A DNA stretch of 64,000 bases from Methylobacterium sp. Leaf104 (GCF_001422885.1 NZ_LMMZ01000023.1:394617-458616); one strand, 5' to 3'. Positions 5,997-16,473 are shown, counted from the stretch's first letter. Made by a program: numbers and translations. The notes: a model not told the origin generated them from the sequence alone.

Positions 5997-8062
5997 CAGG
6001 GCTCTCCCTCTTCGGTTAGGCGGATCCCCCTGGGGGACCGCGTCAGATCGGCCGTCACGCGGTACTCGCGGTCGATGACCTTGGTCGTCACGAGCGGGAC
6101 GAGCTCCACGTCCACCGTCGTCGCGACCTTCCCGGCGGCGGCGACGGGGTCCTCCTGCCCGAGGGCGGCCGCGCGCTTGAACGCCGCTAGCTGCTCGTCG
6201 ATCTGACCCCTCTTCTGGTACTGCCGGAGGGCGTACCCGGGCTCCGATAGGAGCTTGGGGTCGACCGGCAGGGACAGGGGGTCCGCCTCCCAAGTCCACT
6301 CGATGTCGTCGCCGGCGGTCAGGTAGGTCGTGTCCTGCTCGATGAACTCGGCGTCGGCATAGTCGCTGGCGCCGTAGCTGCCCGTCGCGGCGAGGCGCGC
6401 GGCGAGGTCGACGCCGGTGCCGGGCGGGATGGCCAGCGTCAGGTTGACCGTCTCGCCCTGGTCGCCGTGCCACACCTCTTCTATCGACATGACGCGGCCG
6501 CGCACGGGCTTGAGGTCGGGCGTCCCCTGCCGGCCGGGCAGGAGGATGCGGACCTCGCAGTCCAGATCCAGGGCGGGCCCGAGGGCGAGGAGGTCCTCGC
6601 GCAGGCAGGTGACCGTGACCTGCCAATCCTGGAATCTGTCGAGGCCTGCGACGCGCATGCGCAGGATCATGCCGGCGATGCAGGCCTGGCCCCGGGGGCG
6701 CTCGAAGAACTCGGTGGCGGCCGGGTCGTCGAGCGCCGGGGCGAAACCGGTGTCCACCCAGCGTGGGTCCCGCTCGTAGACCGTCTTCCTGATGACGGTC
6801 TTGACGAGCCAGAACGAGGTGAGCCCGTCGACGCTCGCGCGGTAGGCCTGTCCGCCTTTCAGGACGACGTCGCCCTCGTTGTACTCGCGCCCCTCCTCAT
6901 GCTCCGCGAGCTCGGCGAACCCCTCGATGCCGTGCGGGTCGCTGATCGAGATCGTCCCCAGGTCGAGGTAGTCGACCACCGCGCTGGCGCCCGGCTGGAC
7001 CGGCATGCGCAGGGTGATCCTGGCCGTCTCGCGGATGCTCTGGTTCCACTGGTACGTGACCGGCCACGCCGTCATGACGCTCGTCACGGTCCGGAGACGG
7101 ACGTACTGGGCGATGCTCTCGTACTCGAACGTGGGCCCGTAGAAGGTGTCGGTCCTCGGGGTCCCGTTGACCAGGACCTGCAGGTAGGAAATGCGGCGGA
7201 ACGCACCCCGCCAGACCCGGCCGGTCTCGATGGGGGCCGTCTGGCCGACGACCGGAGTGACGATGGGGGAACCCAGATTCCATCCGACGTTCGCCGCGAG
7301 CGACCCCTCGGCCTGGCCGGAGAACCCCGTCAGGGAGACCACGGGTCCGATCCACGATCCGATGTCGCAGGTCCCGGTTGCGTTGACCTGGAGTTGGCAG
7401 ACCAGCTTGGCCCGGACCTCCCGGACCGCACCCTTGCCCGGGACGACCTGGAGGGACGCCGCGTCGTACGCGTCCGCCAAGTTCCAGACCCCACGGGAGG
7501 CGGCGTGGTCGCGCCAGGCCACGGCGTGGGTGACGGGGTCGTAGTGCCAGTACCCATGCCGGGTCTGCCCGACGGCGTCCGCCAGGTACTCCAGGCGCCC
7601 GAACAGGCGGTCTAGGTAGGGAAGCTGCTCTGCCGTCGGGTCGTCGTCCGCGAGGGTGCCGTCCTCGTCGTACTCGCTGGGCACGGCGACGCCGAGGACG
7701 GCCGCGGCCGCGATCTCCTTCGCGCGGATGAGCGCGTCGCTGTCGAGGCTGCACTCGACGTCGAGCGTGAGGGTCTCGCCGGACACCGCGGGCGGCAGGG
7801 TGCGGACGATGCCCCGGGCGCGGACCTTCCACGAGAGCATGGCGCCATGCTCCGCCTCGACGAGGGCGCAGGCCCTGGGCTGCCCGGTCTCCCACACGGA
7901 CCAGCCGGGGTTTTCGAGCTCGATGGACATGTGGGGGAGGCCGTCCCGGGAGCGGGACAGGGTGCACGCCATGACCAGGTCGTCGTGGTCGAGCACATAG
8001 AGCATGTCGGCCGTGACGGGCTGCTGCACGTCATCAAGCCAGATGAGGTACGGCAGGGTCAC
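5996..8062 (-). CDS. Large tail baseplate/tip protein
   Basis: 688 residues from a GTG at 8062 that overlaps the TGA of the upstream gene (GTGA). The N-terminal 200 residues look like the beta-barrel start of a tail hub protein (LPYLIWLDDVQQPVTADMLY, later SIELENPGWSVWE). The middle contains a motif of the type GREYNEGDVVLKGGQAYRAS seen in tail-tip and fibre proteins that bind sugar. The protein follows the tape measure by two genes, the place of lambda L/I/J-type tip genes. I infer a hub or tip role; the exact lambda equivalent is not clear. Confidence 0.55.
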   Translation of the reverse strand: MTLPYLIWLDDVQQPVTADMLYVLDHDDLVMACTLSRSRDGLPHMSIELENPGWSVWETGQPRACALVEAEHGAMLSWKVRARGIVRTLPPAVSGETLTLDVECSLDSDALIRAKEIAAAAVLGVAVPSEYDEDGTLADDDPTAEQLPYLDRLFGRLEYLADAVGQTRHGYWHYDPVTHAVAWRDHAASRGVWNLADAYDAASLQVVPGKGAVREVRAKLVCQLQVNATGTCDIGSWIGPVVSLTGFSGQAEGSLAANVGWNLGSPIVTPVVGQTAPIETGRVWRGAFRRISYLQVLVNGTPRTDTFYGPTFEYESIAQYVRLRTVTSVMTAWPVTYQWNQSIRETARITLRMPVQPGASAVVDYLDLGTISISDPHGIEGFAELAEHEEGREYNEGDVVLKGGQAYRASVDGLTSFWLVKTVIRKTVYERDPRWVDTGFAPALDDPAATEFFERPRGQACIAGMILRMRVAGLDRFQDWQVTVTCLREDLLALGPALDLDCEVRILLPGRQGTPDLKPVRGRVMSIEEVWHGDQGETVNLTLAIPPGTGVDLAARLAATGSYGASDYADAEFIEQDTTYLTAGDDIEWTWEADPLSLPVDPKLLSEPGYALRQYQKRGQIDEQLAAFKRAAALGQEDPVAAAGKVATTVDVELVPLVTTKVIDREYRVTADLTRSPRGIRLTEEGEP

Positions 8063-8616
8063 GCGAGCACCACCAGGGCGAGGCCCCAGCCTTGCCTGCC
8101 CTCGATCTCCGTGGCGGATCCCGGGTCGATGGACAGGACCTGGCACGGTAGGATGGGGCGGTACCGGACGAGCACGTCGACCTCGGCCGGCTCGGCGAGG
8201 GTGACGACGCGGCCGGCGACCGTGAACGCAACGCGGCGGTTGGTGTCAGACCGGTGCGCGATGACCGCAAAGCCGGACGGCTTCCTGGCTTCCGGGCACG
8301 GCGAATAGCGGAGCGCGACGGACGAGAGGCCGGCGGGGATCACGGCGCCCTCGAACCGGACGCTCTGGAGGAGCACGGGGTCCCGGACGCGCAGGTGCTC
8401 CCACGCCGGGGGGAGTCTGTCCTTGCAGGACAGGGTCACCTTGTGGACACGACGATGGGCGGGCCCGAAAATCTTGGGGAGACCCCGCCAGGTCATGCGG
8501 ACCTGGTGTTGCTGGAGGTCCTCGTGCGCCTCCTCGATGCCGAGCTCGGCGCCGGCGGCGAGGGGCACGCCCGAGATTTTCGCGCGCGTGTGCCAGGGGA
8601 TCGGGGGCGTAGCCAT
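8059..8616 (-). CDS. Tail tip assembly protein, hypothetical, 185 aa
   Basis: 185 residues from ATG 8616 (MATPPIPWHTRAKISGVPL). A longer reading starts inside the intergenic hairpin and would give a VALHGPR leader translated from that repeat, so it is rejected. The sequence is beta-rich with four cysteines or histidine pairs but no recognised zinc site. It lies just after the tape measure gene, where lambda-like phages encode minor tail proteins M or L. GTGA overlap couples it to the next gene. Confidence 0.5.
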   Translation of the reverse strand: MATPPIPWHTRAKISGVPLAAGAELGIEEAHEDLQQHQVRMTWRGLPKIFGPAHRRVHKVTLSCKDRLPPAWEHLRVRDPVLLQSVRFEGAVIPAGLSSVALRYSPCPEARKPSGFAVIAHRSDTNRRVAFTVAGRVVTLAEPAEVDVLVRYRPILPCQVLSIDPGSATEIEGRQGWGLALVVLA

Positions 8617-8630
8617 GCTCCCAACGGACC

Positions 8631-8667
8631 CCGCCACCCGTGGCCCGTGCAAGGCCACGGGTGGCGG
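8631..8667 (-). repeat. Hairpin repeat copy 1, 15-bp stem
   Basis: Core CGTGGCC-CGTGCAA-GGCCACG on the plus strand; on the transcribed minus strand the loop reads TTGCACG. Flanking bases extend the stem to 15 perfect pairs (8631-8645 with 8653-8667). It fills the gap between the tape measure stop (8670) and the next start (8616). It has no U-tract, so it is probably not a simple intrinsic terminator. Other copies: 18666, 24174, 26328, 29260, 33042, and variants at 30192 and 49042. Confidence 0.7.
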
Positions 8668-8669
8668 GA

Positions 8670-11600
8670 TCACATGCGGTTGGCCGCCGCCCTGGCGCGC
8701 GAGATCGCGTCCTGGTCCATCCAGCCCGGGACGGCCGTCTGGGTGCCGTCGGCCGCCTTAAGCTCGAACACGACGGGCACGCGCGGGACCTCCGAAGCGA
8801 CGGGAGTCTGGATCGGGCTGGGCGGGGTGTAGGCGGACGAGAGAACGTCGTTTCTACCGCGCTCCGACCGTAGCTGCTCCTCCCACGCCCGCTGCGCCTG
8901 CGTCCGGTCCTGGGAAAGCTGGTTCGCGAAAGTTGAGGCACCCCCCGTCTCCGCGTTCCGTGCGAACTGGGCCTCGACCTCGCGAAGCTTGCCGTCCGTC
9001 CCGTTGACCCAGTCGGCCAGCTTGTCCGTCATCATGCGCAGGCCGGAGAGCGGCCCGTCACCCTGTGCCAGCGCGTAGATCCCGAGGCCGCCACCGACGC
9101 CCCCGAGGAGGGCCATGACAAGGGGGTTCGTCGCGAAGGCCGCAATTGCGGACAGCTTGCTCCAGAGCCCTGACAGGGCCGTGGTGAGGGCCGCGACGAC
9201 ACCGGCCGCACCCGCGCCAGCCCCGCCCGCACCGGCCGCGGTGGCCCCGACACCGAGGAACGCGGCGAGCCATTTCAGGGGCCCGAGGACGATCCCAAGG
9301 GCGGTGGACAATGCGCCCAATACTCCAGTGAACTTCAGAAACGCGACGAAGAATAGTATCGTCTCGAAGTTCAATCCCGTCGTATACTTGACGAAATCGA
9401 AGATCTGATCGTAGACGGCCTTGAACCAGGCCCAGCCCTCCTTGGCCGCGTTGGCCACGAAAAGGAAGCTCTCCGCCAGGCCCTGGGCCCCAGGGAAGGT
9501 GAGCCCCGCGAGGGCGGCCGTGACCTGCTCGGCAGGCGCCCCGATCTGCGACCAGACAAGGGCCACGTCGGACCCGACCTGCCTGAACCACATCACCCAC
9601 GCCTCGACCGCCACCTTGGCGGCGTCGAAGTCCTTGAGCATGCCGGCGAGGGCCTGGCCGGGGCCGGTCATGGCCTCCCGGTCACCACCCCACACCGCGC
9701 CGAGGTCGGCCCACACACGCTTCACGTCGGTCGCGAACTGGACGATCTTGTCCCTGGCCCCGGGGATCCAGGCGAACTCATAGGATCCGACATCCTGGTC
9801 GTTTCCGGTGACGGCGGACTTGAGCTCGAACGCCAGGCGCTTGGCCGCCTCGACGCCCTTTGCGACCCCATCCCGGATCGACAGGAGCCACGGAAACTCG
9901 GTCACCTGCGCGCGGTCGTTGACCGCCGCGTAGAAGCTCTCGCGTGCGAAGCGGCCCACCCCCTCGATGCCGGTCCGCAAGGCAAGGAGCCATGGGAACT
10001 CGGTCACCATGGCATCGTCGCCACCGATGGTCAGGATGAGCTCGCGCGCCAGGCGCCCGGCCGCGAACAGGCCGGTCTGGAGGTGACCGATCCAGGGGAA
10101 CTGGGCCCTGGTCGCCTTGTCCCCGGACAGGGCGGCATACAGCTTCTGGAGACCGGGCGTCGCTTTCTGGATGAGGTAATTGACCCAGGACAGGCCGTTG
10201 CGCATCTCGATGAGCCAACGGTTCTGGATGGGGTGCCGGGGCGCGAACGAGTGCAGGACGAGGCCGTGCTTGGCGACCTCGTCGTTCGCCGACTTCCACT
10301 GGTCCTCGTAGCTCGCGACGCCGTCGTTGGCCCCCTCCCATCCACCGGACCACACCCGCGCAAGGTCGCGCAGGAGGACGCGGCTGTCCTCCGAGAATCT
10401 GTAGAGCCACCCCATGGTCTCGTCGCCGAACCGGGTGATCCCGACCGACAGGGCCTGGAGCCACTCCTGGAGGGCGGGGCCCGCGACCACGAGGGCGCGC
10501 TGTTGGAGCCCGTCGAACGAGGTGCCGACGTCGTAGACCGCGCCCTTGAACGCCCTGGCCCTGGCGATGGCAGCCTCGTCGATGAAAGTCCCGCTGGCCT
10601 TGAGGGAGGCGAGCTCCTTGCTGAGGTCGACGGCGCCGCTCGACAAGTCGTTGAGGAGCGGCATCAGTTTGACGACGTCGTCCTCGCCGAACATCTGGGC
10701 GAAGAATGCGACGCGCTCTGTCTCGCCCAGCTTCTTCGATGCGACGATCACCTCCCCGAGGAGGTCATCCATCTTGCGGATCTTGCCATCCGCCCCGCTG
10801 ACCGAGACCCCGATCTGCGCGAAATAGGCGGCGAGGTCGCCGGCCGGGTCAGAGAGAACGGCTTTCGCCTGGGTCTGGAACTGGACGAGGGTCTGCCTGA
10901 TGTCGTCGACACCGATGCCGTAGCTAGACCCGGCCTTCGCCAGGGCCTGGTACGTCGAGAAATCCATGCTCGACGTCTGGCTGCTGTAATACTGGTCGAG
11001 GATGCGGTCGGTCGAGGCGGAGCTCGCTTTGTAGGCGGCCGCGCTCACGCCGGTGGCCCCGGCGGCGGCGCCGGCCGCGGCCTTGAGGCCCGTGGTGATG
11101 CCGGTGCGCGCGACGGTGCCGGCGACACGGACGGCCGTCTGCCCGAGCCGGGCGAGGAGCGAGGTCGCCTGGGCTCCCAACGCTTGCGCCAGGCCGAGCC
11201 CGGCGTTCGCCGCGGCGGCCCCGATCTGCCCGACTGTCTCGATGACGGCCGCGGCGGCCGCCTCTGCCGCCTCGGCCTGGGCGGCTGCCGCGGCCTCCGC
11301 TTCCTCGGCCGCGCGGGCCTGCTCGTTCGCTAGGCGCTCCGCCTCGTCGGCGGCCTCGCGTTCCGCACGGGCGAGCTCACGAGCCGCGCGCTCCGCGGCA
11401 CGGGTGGAATCTAGCGTCTGTTCCCTAGCCTCGCGGGCTGCGCGGTCCGCGGCGCGCTGGTCGTCGCGACGCTGCCTGTCCGCTTCCCTCTCGTCGCTAC
11501 GGCGCTGCCGGTCCGCCTGACGCTCGGCCGCGTCCGCGGCGCGCTCCGCCGCACGGTCGGCATCCCGCTGAGCACGAGCGAGGTCACGGTCACGCTTGTC

Positions 11601-14600
11601 CGCGGCCCGACGGGCAGCGGCTTCACGGACGGACGCTGCCCGGTCCGCACGGTCGGCCAGCCTCTCGGCCGCGCGCGAGGCATCCCGGGCGGCCTGGTCC
11701 GCCTGACGGGCCGCGACCTCGATGGCACGGCGCTCGTCGATGGTCCTGGCGCGGGAGAGGCGCTCCTCCTTGTCCGCCTGGCGCTCGGCCGCACGGACCG
11801 CGTCACGGGCGGCGCGGTCCGCATCGCGGGCCTGCTTGTCGATCTGGCGCTGGCGAGCGACCTCGGCCGCGGCCGCGTCACGGGCGGCACGGTCCGCGGC
11901 CCGCTCGGCATCGCGCTCCGTGGCCTTCCGGTCGCGTTCGGCCTTGTCCGTGGCACGCTGCTCGGCCGCGCGCTGCCGGTCGGCCTGGCGCTCCTGACGG
12001 TCCGCCTGACGCTCTGCCTCGCGGCGGGCCGCGATGGCCTCACGGGCAGCGCGCTCCTCGGCCTGCACGGCCTCCCTGGCGGCCTGCTCCGCGGCCCGGG
12101 CGCGCAAGTCCGCCTCGCGCTCGGCGATGCGGGTGACCCGCCTCTCAAGGGCCTCACGCTCGGCGATCTCCTCCCGCACCAGGCGCAGGCGCTCCTCGGC
12201 GGCCGCCTGTGCGGCGGCGACGCTGTCACGGCCGTTGTCGAGCTCGGAACGGTGGGCGGCCGCGGCCGCGCGTGCTCGCTCCAGGGCGACGACGCGCTCC
12301 GCCTTCGCGGCCTCCAACGCCTGGAGGGACGCACGCTCGGCGTACTCCGACTGGATCGGGCGGTTGTATGCCCGCTGGGCCGCCGCCTGCCTGATCTTGG
12401 CAGCATCCGCGGCCGCGGCCGCCTCGTCGGACGCCCGCTTCGATGCGGCCTCGCGCTCGGAGGCCGAGGCTCGGGCGGTGCCCACGCTCCGGCGGCCTTC
12501 CTCCTCCGCCTCGCGCAGGAGGCGGGCGTTCTCTCGGGCCGTGTTGACCACCGCGTCCCGGGCGGCCGGAGCCTCCCCGGGGGAACGGACCGCAGGGGCG
12601 GCCGCGGCGGCGGCACGGAGCTCAGACTCCCGAACGGCGACGCGCGTGAGCGCACGCTCCAGGGCCTCCCGGCGTTCCTTCTCCTCGGTGGCGAAACGGA
12701 CGGCGGCCGCGGCCTCTTCCTCATCCGCCAAGGTCCGGAGTGCGGCCTGGCGCTGGGCATGCGCGGTTAGCGCGTCCTCCTCGACCTGACGGCGCTGCGC
12801 CTCGTCGGCCCTGGCGCGTGCCTCGGCCTGGGCCTGGGCGGTGGCTCGGGCGCCGGCGTCGATACCCTGCTCGGCCCGGAGCGCGGCCCTGGCCGCCAAT
12901 GCGGACGCGACGGCGTTCCGGCGGTCCGCCATTGCCTGCGGCCGCAGGGCCTGGTCGCGCTCGCTGCCCGGGTCGATGCCGTCAACGAACCGGCGGCTCT
13001 GGGCCGCCTGGGCGCGGGCGGCCGCGAGGCGGTCCCGTGCGGCCCGAATGGCGGGGTCCTCGGCGGCGCGAACGGCCGCGATGACCTCCGCACGCGCACG
13101 GGCCCTGGCATCCGCCGCGGTCGTGTCCACCACCGGCGCCGGCGGCACCTGGGGAACCTCGGGCATCGGGGGACGCAGGCGGGCGCGCTCCTCCAGGGCC
13201 TCCCCGATGCGAAGGCGCCGGGCACGCTCGGCATCTGATCGGGCCCGTCGCTGGTCGAACGCCTCGTCCGGATCCTCGGACGTGGGCTGGGCCTGGATCT
13301 CGCGCAGGGCAAGCCTGGCCTCCGCTGCCCTGGCACGGGCGCGGGTGAGTTCGGCACGCTCCTCGGCATCGGCCCGGACGGCGGCCGGCACCACGGGAGG
13401 GGCCGCCTCGACCGGCGGGGACTCGACCGGGGCAGGCTGCGGTGGCCGCGGCCTCTTGTACTTCCTGACCGTCCTGACCTTCGCCTCGGCCTTGACCTCG
13501 GCCTCCGCGCGGGTCTCGACCTCGGCGACGACGACGGCCGTGACCTCGCGCTCCAGCGCCATGCGCTCGGCCGCGGCAGCCTGGTCCGCGCGGCGGCGGA
13601 GCATGGCCTCGCCCTCGATGGCGGCGGTCGCTTCCCGGGCGGCGGCCATCGCATCGCGGACTTCCGCGCGGCGCGCCAAGGCTGTCTCGACCGCCTTCCG
13701 GCGGTAGCGCTGCTGGCTTTGGAGCTCCTGCTGACGCTCCTCGGTGCCGGCCTCGGCGTCACCTGGCTGGGCCGCCCATGCCCGGGTCGCGACGAGATCA
13801 CGCCTCGCCTCGGCCGCCCTCCGGCGACCGGTGAGGAGTCCTCCCTGGGCAATGTAGACGCGGTTGGCCCCGCGGTACCGGGCGGTCCTGACGTCCCGGT
13901 CCGCCGGCTGGTCGTCCTCGACGCCGGCGGCGCGCGCGGCCGCCACGGCCTGTTGGACACGGGCCCGGGCGGCGAGGCGCGCCTGTACCAGGGCGCGCCT
14001 CTCGGCCTGCGCCTGGGCCATCCCGGCGGCACCACGGTCGAAATCCGTGGCGCCCGCGCGTGCCGCTTTCCAGGGCTTCTTGAGCGCGGCGAACTGTATG
14101 CGCGCGTCCGCCCGGGCCTTGGCCTCGGCGGTGTTGTAGACGGCGTCCGTCGCGGCGGCACGTGCCTCGGCGGCGGCCCGTGCCTGGATCGCCTCGGCCC
14201 GACGCTCCTCCGCCTCCGCCGCCATCCGGGCGGCCGCCTGCTCCGCCGCGGCGGCGGCGGCCTTTGCTTCCTCTGCCGCCTGGACCTGGTACCTCGCGAA
14301 CTCGATTGCCCGGTCCGCGGCGGTCTTGGCAGCCCGTTCCCTGGCCGGTGCCTCGGCCTCGTCGAGCACCCCGGCGCCGGAGGCACGGGTCCGTGCGGAC
14401 CGAAGGTTCTCGCGCTCGATAACGAATGCCCGCGCGGCATCGCGACGGCGCTGCCCCGCGAGGTATGTCTCCGTCTCAGCCTCAAACCGCTCGCTGGCGT
14501 CCCGGGATTTCAGGCCGGGGCGGTAATACCGGAGCTCGTTCCGGGCCTCGCGCGAGGAGGTGCGCGCCTCCTCGATGCCGTCCTGCGCGGACCTGACACC

Positions 14601-16454
14601 GGCGATGGCGGCCGCTTTGTCCTTGGCCGACGGGCCTCGCGGCTTGCGCGGCTTGCGGACCTTCACCTCTGCCTCCGCGCGGACCTCGACCTCGGCGACG
14701 ACGACGGCCGTGACCTCGCGCTCCAGCGCCATGCGCTCAGCCGCGGCCGCACGCTCCGCCCGGGCGCGAAGCATGGCCTCGCCCTCGACGGCGGCTGTCG
14801 CTTCCCGGGCGGCGGCCATCGCATTGCGTGCGTCCGTCCGGCGCGCCAGGGCGATCTCGACCGCCCTACGGCGGCGGCGCTGCTGGCTCTGGAGTTCCTG
14901 CTGTCGCTCCTCGGTGCTGCCCTCGGCGTCCGCCGGCTGGGCCGCCCATTCCCGAGTCGCAACGAGCTCGCGCCTCTCCTCGGCCGCCTTGCGGCGACCG
15001 GCGAGGAGGGATGCCTGGGCAATGAAGACGCGGTTGGCCTGGCGGTACCGGGCGGCCCTGGTGTCCGCGTCGCCAGGCGTATCGTCCTCGACGCCGGCTG
15101 CACGGGCAGCCGCGACGGCACGCTGGATGCGGGCCCGGGCGGCGAGCCGCGCCTGGACCAGGGCCCGCCGCTCGGCCTGCGCCTGGGCCATGCCGGCGGC
15201 ACCACGGTCGGCATCCGTGGCGGCCTCGCGTGCCGCTTTCCAGGGCTTCTTGAGCGCGGCCAACTGGGTGCGGGCGTCCGCCCGGGCGCGAGCCTCGGCG
15301 GTGTTGTAGGCGGCGTCAGTCGCGGAGGCCCGCGCCTCGGCGGTGGCCCGCGTTTGGATCGCCTCGGCCCGACGCTCCTCCGCCACTGCCGCCAGCCGGG
15401 CGGCAGCGTGCTCTGCCGCGGCGGAGGCGGCCTTTGCTTCCTCTGCGGCCTGTACCTGGTACCTCGCGAACGCGATTGCCCGGTCCGCGGCGGTCTTGGC
15501 AGCACGTTCCCTGGCCGGCGCCTCCGCCTCGTCGAGGACGCCGGCACCGGAGGCACGGGCACGAGCCTGCGCACGGCTCTGGCGATGGATCACGAATGCC
15601 CGCGCCGCATTGAGCCTGCGCTGCTCCGCGAGGTATGTCTCCGATTCCGCTTCAGACCGCTCGTCGGCATCCCTGGAGTTCAGGAGGGGGCGGTAATACC
15701 GGAGTTCGTTCCGGGCGAGCCGCGAGGTGGTGCGCGCCTCCTCGATGCCGTCCTGCGCGTCCCGGACGCCTGCAATGGCGGCCGCCCGGACCTTGGCGGA
15801 TGGCTTACGGGCCTTCGTCTTCGCGGTCGAACGGATCTCCGCCTGCTGTTCCGTGACGCGCGTGAGGTCACGCTCCAGGGCCGCGCGCTGGGCGAACTCC
15901 TGCTCGGCGATCCGGATCCTGTCGTCCGCCGCGGTCGCGGCGGAGGCCACCATCTCACGGGCCGCCGCGAGCTCTGCATTGACCTCGCGGCGGCGGGCGA
16001 GGCGCTCCAGGACTTCGACCCGGCGAGCGGCCTTGGCGCGCTCCAGGTCGGCCATGGCGCCGGGGGCGCGGTCCATGTCAGAGTCGTCGAGGGTGCGCTG
16101 GGCAGCGCGCTGGGCCCGGCGGGCGAGGCCGGCACGGTAGGTCCCGGCAGCGCGAAGGTTGCGCGCCTCCTCGGCCCGGTATGCCGCCTTCGTCTTCGCC
16201 GCGGCGAGGTCGTCCGCGGCCGCACGCTTCGCCGCATCGACGATGGCACGGTTCGCCGCGATGCCTGCCATGGCGGCCTGCTGGGCCTTGGTCGCGTCTG
16301 CGAACGCCTTCGTTGCGCCGGCGGCGGTGGCCGCGGTGGCGCTGTCCATGCCCTTGAGGCTATCGCGGACGCCCTTGAAGTCGGACTTAACCTTGTCGAG
16401 GCCGTCGACGCCGAACTTCGCGCGGAAGTCCGCGACCTCCCTGCGCATGGTCAT
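8670..16454 (-). CDS. Tape measure protein, 2594 aa
   Basis: 2594 residues, opening MTMRREVADFRAKFGVDGLDKV, a typical tape measure start. Residues 30 to about 1750 form an extraordinarily long alanine/arginine/glutamate-rich coiled coil. The C-terminal third carries the globular part and a hydrophobic stretch (ILFFVAFLKFTGVLGALSTA through LLGGVGGGLGIYAL) expected to interact with the host membrane during DNA entry. Tape measure length sets tail length; at about 0.15 nm per residue this predicts a tail near 390 nm (inference from the family rule). Residues ~215-990 contain a 390-residue in-frame tandem duplication. It follows the frameshifted chaperone genes, as in lambda gpH. Confidence 0.9.
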   Translation of the reverse strand: MTMRREVADFRAKFGVDGLDKVKSDFKGVRDSLKGMDSATAATAAGATKAFADATKAQQAAMAGIAANRAIVDAAKRAAADDLAAAKTKAAYRAEEARNLRAAGTYRAGLARRAQRAAQRTLDDSDMDRAPGAMADLERAKAARRVEVLERLARRREVNAELAAAREMVASAATAADDRIRIAEQEFAQRAALERDLTRVTEQQAEIRSTAKTKARKPSAKVRAAAIAGVRDAQDGIEEARTTSRLARNELRYYRPLLNSRDADERSEAESETYLAEQRRLNAARAFVIHRQSRAQARARASGAGVLDEAEAPARERAAKTAADRAIAFARYQVQAAEEAKAASAAAEHAAARLAAVAEERRAEAIQTRATAEARASATDAAYNTAEARARADARTQLAALKKPWKAAREAATDADRGAAGMAQAQAERRALVQARLAARARIQRAVAAARAAGVEDDTPGDADTRAARYRQANRVFIAQASLLAGRRKAAEERRELVATREWAAQPADAEGSTEERQQELQSQQRRRRRAVEIALARRTDARNAMAAAREATAAVEGEAMLRARAERAAAAERMALEREVTAVVVAEVEVRAEAEVKVRKPRKPRGPSAKDKAAAIAGVRSAQDGIEEARTSSREARNELRYYRPGLKSRDASERFEAETETYLAGQRRRDAARAFVIERENLRSARTRASGAGVLDEAEAPARERAAKTAADRAIEFARYQVQAAEEAKAAAAAAEQAAARMAAEAEERRAEAIQARAAAEARAAATDAVYNTAEAKARADARIQFAALKKPWKAARAGATDFDRGAAGMAQAQAERRALVQARLAARARVQQAVAAARAAGVEDDQPADRDVRTARYRGANRVYIAQGGLLTGRRRAAEARRDLVATRAWAAQPGDAEAGTEERQQELQSQQRYRRKAVETALARRAEVRDAMAAAREATAAIEGEAMLRRRADQAAAAERMALEREVTAVVVAEVETRAEAEVKAEAKVRTVRKYKRPRPPQPAPVESPPVEAAPPVVPAAVRADAEERAELTRARARAAEARLALREIQAQPTSEDPDEAFDQRRARSDAERARRLRIGEALEERARLRPPMPEVPQVPPAPVVDTTAADARARARAEVIAAVRAAEDPAIRAARDRLAAARAQAAQSRRFVDGIDPGSERDQALRPQAMADRRNAVASALAARAALRAEQGIDAGARATAQAQAEARARADEAQRRQVEEDALTAHAQRQAALRTLADEEEAAAAVRFATEEKERREALERALTRVAVRESELRAAAAAAPAVRSPGEAPAARDAVVNTARENARLLREAEEEGRRSVGTARASASEREAASKRASDEAAAAADAAKIRQAAAQRAYNRPIQSEYAERASLQALEAAKAERVVALERARAAAAAHRSELDNGRDSVAAAQAAAEERLRLVREEIAEREALERRVTRIAEREADLRARAAEQAAREAVQAEERAAREAIAARREAERQADRQERQADRQRAAEQRATDKAERDRKATERDAERAADRAARDAAAAEVARQRQIDKQARDADRAARDAVRAAERQADKEERLSRARTIDERRAIEVAARQADQAARDASRAAERLADRADRAASVREAAARRAADKRDRDLARAQRDADRAAERAADAAERQADRQRRSDEREADRQRRDDQRAADRAAREAREQTLDSTRAAERAARELARAEREAADEAERLANEQARAAEEAEAAAAAQAEAAEAAAAAVIETVGQIGAAAANAGLGLAQALGAQATSLLARLGQTAVRVAGTVARTGITTGLKAAAGAAAGATGVSAAAYKASSASTDRILDQYYSSQTSSMDFSTYQALAKAGSSYGIGVDDIRQTLVQFQTQAKAVLSDPAGDLAAYFAQIGVSVSGADGKIRKMDDLLGEVIVASKKLGETERVAFFAQMFGEDDVVKLMPLLNDLSSGAVDLSKELASLKASGTFIDEAAIARARAFKGAVYDVGTSFDGLQQRALVVAGPALQEWLQALSVGITRFGDETMGWLYRFSEDSRVLLRDLARVWSGGWEGANDGVASYEDQWKSANDEVAKHGLVLHSFAPRHPIQNRWLIEMRNGLSWVNYLIQKATPGLQKLYAALSGDKATRAQFPWIGHLQTGLFAAGRLARELILTIGGDDAMVTEFPWLLALRTGIEGVGRFARESFYAAVNDRAQVTEFPWLLSIRDGVAKGVEAAKRLAFELKSAVTGNDQDVGSYEFAWIPGARDKIVQFATDVKRVWADLGAVWGGDREAMTGPGQALAGMLKDFDAAKVAVEAWVMWFRQVGSDVALVWSQIGAPAEQVTAALAGLTFPGAQGLAESFLFVANAAKEGWAWFKAVYDQIFDFVKYTTGLNFETILFFVAFLKFTGVLGALSTALGIVLGPLKWLAAFLGVGATAAGAGGAGAGAAGVVAALTTALSGLWSKLSAIAAFATNPLVMALLGGVGGGLGIYALAQGDGPLSGLRMMTDKLADWVNGTDGKLREVEAQFARNAETGGASTFANQLSQDRTQAQRAWEEQLRSERGRNDVLSSAYTPPSPIQTPVASEVPRVPVVFELKAADGTQTAVPGWMDQDAISRARAAANRM
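13476..15815 (-). repeat. 1170-bp in-frame tandem duplication inside the tape measure gene
   Basis: Two copies, about 15815-14646 and 14645-13476, are offset by exactly 1170 bases (390 codons). Landmarks: AAIAGVRDAQDGIEEARTT versus AAIAGVRSAQDGIEEARTS at the start; RYYRPLLNSRDA versus RYYRPGLKSRDA; ALKKPWKAARE versus ALKKPWKAARA; ALEREVTAVVVAEVE at the end of both. The copies differ at many positions, so the duplication is not recent. Confidence 0.85.
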
Positions 16455-16473
16455 GGCGTCAACATCTCCAGTC

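Noticed and set aside
8631..8667. Hairpin repeats as ordinary intrinsic terminators
   Set aside because: No U-tract follows any copy, one copy lies inside a coding region, and the loop sequence is conserved, which a terminator does not require.
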